Origin: an uncultured Bacteroidota bacterium
GTDB lineage: Bacteria; Bacteroidota; Bacteroidia; Bacteroidales; UBA12481
Assembly: GCA_903832165.1 (NCBI GenBank)
Contig: CAILAQ010000585.1
Coordinates: 1 to 23,821, forward strand
Direction: 5' to 3'
DNA: 23,821 nt
Below, one piece after another: positions 13,863 to 20,225 of this stretch (within the stretch, counting starts at the first letter, position 1; each line of letters begins with the position of its first letter). A model generated the notes under the pieces. The model was not told the DNA's origin. It worked only from the letters and a program-made list of their open reading frames with translations, and made no database searches. A program made the translations under genes and the position numbers.

Positions 13863-14780
13863 ATGAAAACCTTAAAAAACAGCTTTAAGCTATTTGCAGT
13901 ATTAGTGCTTTTTGCGCTGAGTGCTCAGTCTTATGCACAGGATTCCGTAGCCGGTCCTGATCGCCGCCCGGTAAAGGAAGTATTCAATTCTTCCCTCCTC
14001 ATCGACCAGAGAACAAATGTCGGACCCTATAAAGGAGGCCTGGAACTGATTATCCACCACCGTTTCGGTACCATGGACAATGGTTTCTCCGATCTGGCAG
14101 GAATTTATGCTTCTTCCAATATCCGTCTGGGATTTAATTATGGTATCACCGAAAGATTGTCCGTAGGTATCGGTACCGAGCGCTACAATAAAGTTTCGGA
14201 TATCTATGGAAAATACCTGATCCTTCAGCAAAAAAGAACCGGTATGCCTATCAGCCTGAGTTATTATACCCAGTTTGCCCTGGATGGCCGGGATAGTTCA
14301 GTTTTCGAAAAAAGCTACCATTTTAAGAACCGCTTTACCTTCTTCAATGAAGTGATTGTTTCCAGAAAATTCAACAGCAAATTCAGTTTGCAGGCAGCAG
14401 CATCTTTCAGCCATATCAATGCAGTCGGCAGCGACAGCACTCGCTGGAACGATTATACCGGCATCTCTGTGGGCGGTCGTTACAAAGTCTATAATGAAAT
14501 GTCGGTTATTGCAACCTACGATCAGGGATTCGCTTTTACATCAACCATTCCTTCATCCCAGAAAACGGATAGGATTGACAGGCTCGTTGCACCAAAGCCT
14601 AGCTTCGGACTTGGAGTTGAGATCGCTTCGCCGACTCACTGCTTTATGATATTTGTATCGAATTCCAATAACATCGTTCCTCAGAACAACTTTGCCTTTA
14701 ACTCCACCGATCTTTTCGATAGCTCCAAAAGTTTCTTTGGGAGAATCAGACTTGGGTTTAACCTTACTGTGAGATTTTAA
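13863..14780 (+). CDS. Outer-membrane beta-barrel protein, DUF5777-like
   Basis: This 305-residue protein has a signal peptide (MKTLKNSFKLFAVLVLFALS, cleavage after Y-A-Q) and ends with an aromatic F in L-G-F-N-L-T-V-R-F, a typical outer-membrane barrel terminus. The opening V-K-E-V-F-N-S-S-L-L-I-D-Q-R-T-N-V and H-H-R-F-G-T-M-D-N-G resemble the DUF5777 family, which I recall as beta-barrel proteins often found near cytochrome genes. The body has regular alternating strands. Its position 15 bp after the diheme lipoprotein suggests a functional pair, perhaps a barrel that holds a cytochrome in the outer membrane. That is inference; no transport or redox residues can be named. Confidence 0.8.
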   Translation: MKTLKNSFKLFAVLVLFALSAQSYAQDSVAGPDRRPVKEVFNSSLLIDQRTNVGPYKGGLELIIHHRFGTMDNGFSDLAGIYASSNIRLGFNYGITERLSVGIGTERYNKVSDIYGKYLILQQKRTGMPISLSYYTQFALDGRDSSVFEKSYHFKNRFTFFNEVIVSRKFNSKFSLQAAASFSHINAVGSDSTRWNDYTGISVGGRYKVYNEMSVIATYDQGFAFTSTIPSSQKTDRIDRLVAPKPSFGLGVEIASPTHCFMIFVSNSNNIVPQNNFAFNSTDLFDSSKSFFGRIRLGFNLTVRF

Positions 14781-14786
14781 TTGAAG

Positions 14787-14973
14787 TTGGAGATTCGAAG
14801 ACCAATTTTGAATGTTGAAATTACAAGCTCAAGTTTGCCTTGAAAAGTTGTCATCCCCGCGGAGGCGGGGACCCCGTCCCTTACCGCGAAATCGGGCAAG
14901 TGGCGTGTCCCTTACCACGGTATCTACTTGAATTTTCCACATCAACATTCAAAATTGGCCCTCGAATCTCTAA
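14787..14973. repeat. Inverted-repeat element with 31-bp arms and GC-rich core
   Basis: Arm 14787-14817 and arm 14943-14973 are reverse complements at 28 of 31 positions, and all three differences are transitions. Inside lie a perfect small hairpin, CCCCGC-GGAG-GCGGGG (14855-14870), and a direct repeat GTCCCTTACC at 14876-14885 and 14907-14916. The outer arms share GAGATTCGA with the arms at 9287-9459, and the core CGGAGGCGGGGACC matches 3062-3075 at 13 of 14 positions. It sits between the barrel gene and the heptaheme gene and fills most of that 228-bp gap. It may break the operon or act as a processing or termination structure. Confidence 0.82.
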
Positions 14974-15008
14974 ATTCCTCCCTCCTTATAACAGTCTTTA
15001 AATCAAAG

Positions 15009-15953
15009 ATGAAAATAAAACAAATACTATTCCTCCTGGCTTTATTAACCGGAATGACACTTCAGGCACAGGATTCGATTCCGGCTTTAGTGAGCAATCC
15101 TGCTAATAATCATTGCTTCAGCTGCCACGGGAAACGCTGGTATACATACTCCAACCAGGATTCTAGCCAGATAATCAGGCATAAAATGTTCAAGGATCTG
15201 ATCATTGATACTACTGCCTATTATCACAATAATCACAAATCCCTGGCCTGTACGGATTGTCACTCAGGCGATTATAACAACCTGCCGCATAAATCCGACC
15301 TGAAACTCGAGCCGCTGATGGTTTGCACGGATTGCCATACCGATACGGACGACACTCCGCCAATTAATTTCACCGGCATCACTGAGGAGTTCAAGAAGAG
15401 TGTTCATGCTACCCGAAAAAATGCAAACGCTACCTGCTGGTCATGTCACAACCCCCATTCCTATAACATTACCACCCGAAGCAAGGATAATCTCAGCCAT
15501 GTGGTTGCCTATGACAATTCAATCTGCCTGGAATGTCACTCAGGAATGGGTAAATTCGATATCCTATACGGCGATCCGAAATCAAACCTGATCGCTAAAC
15601 ATAAGTGGCTTCCCGATCCGGTAAAACATTTCAAAAATGTTCGCTGCATCGAATGCCATGCCGAAATCAGGGAGGATGTGCTCGTTGCTCATAATATCCG
15701 GCCAAAAGAAGAAGCTGTCCGCAATTGCACACAGTGCCACTCGGCTGATTCCAGACTGAAATACTCGCTTTATAAGTATCAGCTTGCACAGAATATCTCC
15801 GAAAAAGGTATCCTTTCATCGATTGTCTCTAACCGGGATTTTGCTATCGGTACGAACCCGAGTCCACTGCTTAACCTGATCAGTTTGCTCATTTTTGCCA
15901 GCGCATTGGGTGGTGTTGCCATTCATACCATAATCCGAATAATGAAGAAGTAA
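15009..15953 (+). CDS. Heptaheme c-type cytochrome with C-terminal membrane anchor
   Basis: This 314-residue protein has seven CxxCH sites: CFSCH at 36-40, then CTDCH twice, CWSCH, CLECH, CIECH and CTQCH. The start at 15009 gives a clean signal peptide (MKIKQILFLLALLTGMTLQA). The upstream extension of the frame to 14928 lies inside the repeat arm and is rejected. Near the C terminus is one membrane helix (L-L-N-L-I-S-L-L-I-F-A-S-A-L-G-G-V-A-I-H) followed by a basic tail, so the haem domain faces the periplasm. The b-type cytochrome gene starts 1 bp after the stop codon, so the two are translationally linked. Together they are likely to form a quinol-linked membrane complex, comparable to multihaem c + b pairs of tetrathionate/thiosulfate-type systems. 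The physiological partner is unknown. Confidence 0.9.
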   Translation: MKIKQILFLLALLTGMTLQAQDSIPALVSNPANNHCFSCHGKRWYTYSNQDSSQIIRHKMFKDLIIDTTAYYHNNHKSLACTDCHSGDYNNLPHKSDLKLEPLMVCTDCHTDTDDTPPINFTGITEEFKKSVHATRKNANATCWSCHNPHSYNITTRSKDNLSHVVAYDNSICLECHSGMGKFDILYGDPKSNLIAKHKWLPDPVKHFKNVRCIECHAEIREDVLVAHNIRPKEEAVRNCTQCHSADSRLKYSLYKYQLAQNISEKGILSSIVSNRDFAIGTNPSPLLNLISLLIFASALGGVAIHTIIRIMKK

Positions 15954-15954
15954 T

Positions 15955-16599
15955 ATGAGCGGAAAAGTTTATCTATACCCAATCTGGATCCGGCTGTGGC
16001 ATATATTAAATGCCCTGCTGTGCCTGATCCTTATCATTACAGGGATAAGCATGCACTATGCAAGTCCCGAAGGAACCCGGATCAGCTTCGGACTGTCAGT
16101 GACCATGCATAACATCTCCGGAATATTGCTCTCCGTAAATTATGTGATATTCTTCCTGGGGAATCTTTTCACCGGTAACGGCTTGAATTATGTAATCCAG
16201 TTCAGGAATTTCAGCAATCGGATTTGGAAACAGATGCGCTATTACGCTTTCGGCGTATTCCTGAAGGAACAGGCGCCTTTCCCTATCGGAAGCGCACGCA
16301 AATTCAATCCCCTGCAACAGGTGACTTATGCAGCAATAATGTATCTGATAGTTCCGGTTGTTTTTATTACCGGCTGGGCACTGCTCTTCCCGAACGTGAT
16401 CGTGGAAAAATGGTTAGGCATTGATACCTTTGCACTCACCGATTTTCTTCATATCGCCGCCGGATTCGGCATCTCCATATTCCTGATTATACACCTGTAT
16501 TTTGCTACGATGGGCCATAAGCCGACTGATCATTACAAAGCTATGTGGACCGGATATCATGATGATGAAACTGAGCACGAAGCGAAAGATCATCTATAA
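15955..16599 (+). CDS. b-type cytochrome membrane subunit (cytochrome b561/thiosulfate-reductase b-like)
   Basis: This 214-residue integral membrane protein has four predicted helices: W-H-I-L-N-A-L-L-C-L-I-L-I-I-T-G-I near residues 15-31, I-S-G-I-L-L-S-V-N-Y-V-I-F-F-L, Y-A-A-I-M-Y-L-I-V-P-V-V-F-I, and L-H-I-A-A-G-F-G-I-S-I-F-L-I-I-H. His16, the His before TM2 (T-M-H-N-I-S-G), and the two His of TM4 match the bis-haem b pattern of b-type subunits of NiFe hydrogenases, formate dehydrogenases and thiosulfate reductase. The role is electron exchange between (mena)quinone and the heptaheme partner encoded 1 bp upstream. A strong terminator follows the stop. Confidence 0.88.
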   Translation: MSGKVYLYPIWIRLWHILNALLCLILIITGISMHYASPEGTRISFGLSVTMHNISGILLSVNYVIFFLGNLFTGNGLNYVIQFRNFSNRIWKQMRYYAFGVFLKEQAPFPIGSARKFNPLQQVTYAAIMYLIVPVVFITGWALLFPNVIVEKWLGIDTFALTDFLHIAAGFGISIFLIIHLYFATMGHKPTDHYKAMWTGYHDDETEHEAKDHL

Positions 16600-16622
16600 A
16601 GAATTAATTTCTTATTTTTAAG

Positions 16623-16654
16623 AAAACCCGGCCGGGGTTCCGGCCGGGTTTTTT
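16623..16654 (+). terminator. Strong hairpin terminator after the b-type cytochrome gene
   Basis: CCCGGCCGG (16627-16635), 4-nt loop, CCGGCCGGG (16640-16648), preceded by AAAA and followed by TTTTTT. It ends at the base before an in-frame ATG (16656) of the next gene, and 13 bp before the start I prefer (16668). Confidence 0.92.
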
Positions 16655-16667
16655 AATGCTGAAAAAA

Positions 16668-18443
16668 ATGAAGAAAATATCAATCTTGATCGCATTGGCT
16701 TTGAGCTTACCCTCCCTGGCTCAGCAATCGGCGACGACCACTTACCACACGCCGGCCGAAATCAACGCACAAATTAGCTCCTTCGCAAAATCACAGCCAG
16801 GGGCAGTTACCCTTCTCCAGCTCGCAAAAAGCTTTAAAGGGACCGATTATCAGATCGTCCGGATCAGCAGCAAGCCTGACCCTGCCAACAAGAAAAAACC
16901 CTCCGTTCTGGTTGTGGCCAATCTTGAGGGTACCTCACCGCTTGCCAGCGAAGGAGCGCTGTATCTGATCAGTGAATTGCTGAAGAATCCTGAACAATAC
17001 AAGGATATTACCTGGTACGTGCTCGCATGCGGCAATCCCGATGGCGCCGATCGCTATTTTCAGAAACCACTCCTCGTGGATGGACGCAACTTCCGCCCCT
17101 GGAACGATGATATGGACGAGCTTACCGATGAAGATGGTCCGGACGACCTGAACAAGGATGGTTTCATTACCCAGATGAGAGTGAAGGATCCTGATGGTGG
17201 TTATATCATTGATATTAAGGACTCCCGGCAAATGAAAAGGGCCGATCCTGCAAAAGGGGAAAAAGGCATATATAAATTGTATCAGGAAGGGATCGACAAC
17301 GACGGCGACGGACAGTTCAACGAAGATGGCACCGGTGGAACAAATATCGGGATAACCTTTCCTTTTTTATATGGATATAACCAGACAGGTACCGGCGCAT
17401 GGAGCGGTTCGGAGCCAGAGATTCTCAGCCTCATGAAGTTCGTGAACGAGCATCCTGAAATTGCCCTTACCATGTCCTACGGATCATCAAACTGGTGCCT
17501 GCAGCCTCCTAAAGGTGGCCGGAAAAGTGCCGTGAATCTCAGTGCCATCAAGCTTCCGCAGCGATATGCCCAAATGCTCAATGCCGACCCTGAAAAAACT
17601 TATTCCCTCGATGAGGTGAAGGAAATGCTTAAAGCTACCGTGCCTCCCGGCACAACGGTAGATGATGCCATGGTGGCCGGAATGCTCGATATGGGCCCGG
17701 TGATCAACCCGCTCGATGCAGATTCCAAAATATATACTGCTTTTGCGGATAAGTACAAGAAATATCTGAAAGAGAAAAACTGGACCTCAAAAAGAGTGGA
17801 TCCGATGAGGGAAAAAGACGGCTCATTCGAGCTGTGGTCCTATTTTCAACTTGGGCTCCCTTCATTCAGCATGGATTTTTGGGCAATGCCAAAACCGAAA
17901 GACTCCACAAAAAATGTTTTCATGGCTTACAACGACTCCATCCTCGGTGGCAAAGGCTTCAGCGCCTGGAAGGAATTCGACCATCCGAAACTGGGTAAAG
18001 TGGAAATCGGCGGAAATATTCCATATGCTGATATTCTGCCGCTTCCCGGACAAATTGATACGCTGCTGAATGTGCAGGTCCCCTGGATATTTGAGCTCGT
18101 AGAGCAAATCCCCCAACTCGCTGTTGGTGAAGTTAAAGTGGAAGCTCAGGGAGCTGGTATATACCGTGTCGACGCATGGATTGCCAATGACCGTCAATTG
18201 CCATTCCCATTGGCTATCGGCACCCGCACCAAAATTGTACCGCCGGCAATAGTTACCCTTACCGGCAAGGGTATCACTTTTATCTCAGGCAGGGACCGTA
18301 CCCCTTTCGAGGGCATCGGCGGCTTTGAAACCCGCAAGCTGACCTGGATTATCAAGTCAGATAGTCCGGAGGATATCCTGATCAGGGTTGATCCGGTGAA
18401 TGCCTTTGGAAGTGAAAAAACCATCAGACTGGGAGGAAAATAA
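16668..18443 (+). CDS. M14-type carboxypeptidase homologue lacking the catalytic residues
   Basis: This 591-residue exported protein (signal MKKISILIALALSLPSLAQQ; an in-frame ATG at 16656 adds 4 residues) is a clear relative of the next gene. At each catalytic position it differs: the H-x-x-E zinc motif is E87-G-T-S90, the substrate Arg of N-R-N-F is I (N-I-G-I-T-F), the third zinc His is Tyr271 (M-S-Y-G), and the catalytic Glu is Asp403 (S-M-D-F). The alignment was made by eye. Two calcium-binding-like acidic inserts are kept: D-D-L-N-K-D-G-F-I-T-Q-M-R and D-N-D-G-D-G-Q-F-N-E-D. It is probably a binding or regulatory pseudo-enzyme. It precedes its intact paralogue by 2 bp and follows a strong terminator, so its promoter is unclear. 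Confidence 0.83.
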   Translation: MKKISILIALALSLPSLAQQSATTTYHTPAEINAQISSFAKSQPGAVTLLQLAKSFKGTDYQIVRISSKPDPANKKKPSVLVVANLEGTSPLASEGALYLISELLKNPEQYKDITWYVLACGNPDGADRYFQKPLLVDGRNFRPWNDDMDELTDEDGPDDLNKDGFITQMRVKDPDGGYIIDIKDSRQMKRADPAKGEKGIYKLYQEGIDNDGDGQFNEDGTGGTNIGITFPFLYGYNQTGTGAWSGSEPEILSLMKFVNEHPEIALTMSYGSSNWCLQPPKGGRKSAVNLSAIKLPQRYAQMLNADPEKTYSLDEVKEMLKATVPPGTTVDDAMVAGMLDMGPVINPLDADSKIYTAFADKYKKYLKEKNWTSKRVDPMREKDGSFELWSYFQLGLPSFSMDFWAMPKPKDSTKNVFMAYNDSILGGKGFSAWKEFDHPKLGKVEIGGNIPYADILPLPGQIDTLLNVQVPWIFELVEQIPQLAVGEVKVEAQGAGIYRVDAWIANDRQLPFPLAIGTRTKIVPPAIVTLTGKGITFISGRDRTPFEGIGGFETRKLTWIIKSDSPEDILIRVDPVNAFGSEKTIRLGGK

Positions 18444-18445
18444 TC

Positions 18446-20167
18446 ATGACAAGAACAATTTTCTATATCGGATTGATACTGTTTTTCCTATCTGGATATA
18501 CCTTATCAGCACAGCAAAAAATTGAGGTCCCTCTCCGGTTCGACCGCTATTATACCTATGAGGAAGTAAATCAGGCACTGGTAGCCCTGAATAAGGCCTA
18601 TCCGCAACTGACTAAACTCGAGATGATCGGCCATAGTGATGAGGGCCGTGAAATCTGGTCCATTACGGTCAATAATCCTGCTACCGGTGCTGAAACCGAT
18701 AAACCTGGTGTTTATGTGGATGGCAATATCCATGGTAATGAAGTGCAGGCAACCGAAGTATGCCTCTATTTTCTTAATTATATCCTTACCAATTATGGCA
18801 AGCTCGACAGAGTGACCCAAACGGTCGACCGGTCAGTGATCTATTGCGTGCCGACAGTGAATGTTGATGGACGCTATCACTGGTTTGCCGATGCAAATAA
18901 TGCCAGCTCTGGACGCGGGCTCTGGATTCCAAAAGATGATGACCGCGACGGGCTCTTTGATGAGGATCCGCAGGAAGATCTGGATGGCGATGGTTTTATT
19001 ACTCAGATGCGGATCCGTGATACCCTCGGGGATTATAAAACTGATCCGAAAGATCCCCGCCTTCTGGTTCGCGTTGAAAAGGGACAGAAAGGCGAGTTCA
19101 GAATTCTGGGTGCCGAAGGGATTGATAATGATAACGATGGAAAAGTAAATGAGGATGGGCCCGGGTTTGTTGATCCAAACCGGAATTTTCCATACAACTG
19201 GCAGCCAAACTACGTTCAGGGCGGTGCCGGAAATTATCCGCTGGAGGGCAAAGGATTACAGGCGGTGGCCAGTTACCTGTATGCCAGGAAAAATATCATT
19301 GTGGCTTGGGCTTTTCATAATTCAGGAGGGATGATCCTGCGAGGCCCGACAAGCAAGTCTGCCCAGGAATATGACCGCCGCGATATCGAGGTATTCGATT
19401 ATCTGGGGAAAAACAGTGAAAAGATGATCCCGGGTTACAATTACATGATTTCCTGGAAAGATCTTTATACCACCTGGGGCGATTTTGGCGATTTTACCGA
19501 TGATATCGTCGGGGCTTTCACCCTGGTAGGCGAACTTTTTCAGTCGAACACCGAGTCGTATCGCTCCGATACCACCAAACCCCCCTCTGCAGAGGAACAG
19601 TCTACCGAACGGATCAAGTTTAATGATTACCTGACCAACGGCGCCATGTACTCCAACTGGAAACCATACAAGCACCCGCTTTACGGCAATATTGAGATCG
19701 GAGGCTGGAGCAAGTTTAACGCCCGCCTTCCACAGCCATTCATGCTGATGGACCTGGTCCACCGCAATGCCATGGCTGTATTTGTCAGTGCATTCAACCT
19801 GCCGCAGATCAGTATGGAAGTATTTGAGAAAGAAAAAATCGGCAAGGACCTCTACCGGATTAAAGTCAGGGTGTCCAATTCGAAAGCCGTTTCATCGGTA
19901 ACATATCAGTCGGTGAGGATAAAAATTAATCCGATGGACTACCTGAAACTGGTGGGGAAAGATATCAGTGTCGTAGCTGGCGGACCAATTACCGATCAAT
20001 TTCGGAATGAGGCTTCCTACAAGCAGTATAAGCCTGAAATCCAGTTTTTTACTATTCCCTCGTTCGGTCAGGTCGAATATCAGTTCCTGGTGTCCGGGAA
20101 AGGGAAAATGAAACTTGAATATCACTCTGAAAAAGCAACGGACAGGGTGAAAGAAATTGAACTCTGA
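18446..20167 (+). CDS. Exported M14-family zinc carboxypeptidase
   Basis: This 573-residue protein has a signal peptide (MTRTIFYIGLILFFLSGYTL). The M14 active site is intact by eye: zinc ligands His96 and Glu99 in N-I-H-G-N-E, Arg246 in D-P-N-R-N-F-P-Y-N-W, third ligand His291 in W-A-F-H-N-S-G-G, and Glu363 in L-V-G-E-L-F-Q-S as the general base. Between the first zinc motif and the N-R-N-F motif it carries two acidic inserts of EF-hand/thrombospondin-3 style (D-D-D-R-D-G-L-F-D-E-D, L-D-G-D-G-F-I-T-Q-M-R and I-D-N-D-N-D-G-K-V-N-E-D). These probably bind calcium. A C-terminal beta domain follows residue 430 or so. It acts on peptides or protein C termini outside the cytoplasm; the real substrate is unknown. 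It is co-transcribed with the degenerate paralogue. Confidence 0.88.
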   Translation: MTRTIFYIGLILFFLSGYTLSAQQKIEVPLRFDRYYTYEEVNQALVALNKAYPQLTKLEMIGHSDEGREIWSITVNNPATGAETDKPGVYVDGNIHGNEVQATEVCLYFLNYILTNYGKLDRVTQTVDRSVIYCVPTVNVDGRYHWFADANNASSGRGLWIPKDDDRDGLFDEDPQEDLDGDGFITQMRIRDTLGDYKTDPKDPRLLVRVEKGQKGEFRILGAEGIDNDNDGKVNEDGPGFVDPNRNFPYNWQPNYVQGGAGNYPLEGKGLQAVASYLYARKNIIVAWAFHNSGGMILRGPTSKSAQEYDRRDIEVFDYLGKNSEKMIPGYNYMISWKDLYTTWGDFGDFTDDIVGAFTLVGELFQSNTESYRSDTTKPPSAEEQSTERIKFNDYLTNGAMYSNWKPYKHPLYGNIEIGGWSKFNARLPQPFMLMDLVHRNAMAVFVSAFNLPQISMEVFEKEKIGKDLYRIKVRVSNSKAVSSVTYQSVRIKINPMDYLKLVGKDISVVAGGPITDQFRNEASYKQYKPEIQFFTIPSFGQVEYQFLVSGKGKMKLEYHSEKATDRVKEIEL

Positions 20168-20191
20168 TGGGGTAGAAAATAGACAGTTTAT

Positions 20192-20199
20192 TAACTTTG
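20192..20199 (+). promoter_or_regulatory. -7 box for the 19-heme cytochrome gene
   Basis: TAACTTTG, an exact TAnnTTTG match, 26 bp before the ATG at 20226, the same distance as for tal. No TTG at -33 is visible. It suggests that the giant cytochrome gene has its own transcription start. Confidence 0.55.
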
Positions 20200-20225
20200 A
20201 ACAGTAGGTAAATAACTATATAGAT

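Noticed and set aside
14928..15008. Upstream start for the heptaheme cytochrome
   Set aside because: These codons lie within the inverted-repeat arm, and the ATG at 15009 gives a perfect signal peptide.
19322..19762. 146-codon antisense frame in the M14 peptidase gene, and 2616-2948 antisense to pgi
   Set aside because: Shadows of well-supported genes, with no start signals or recognisable protein features.
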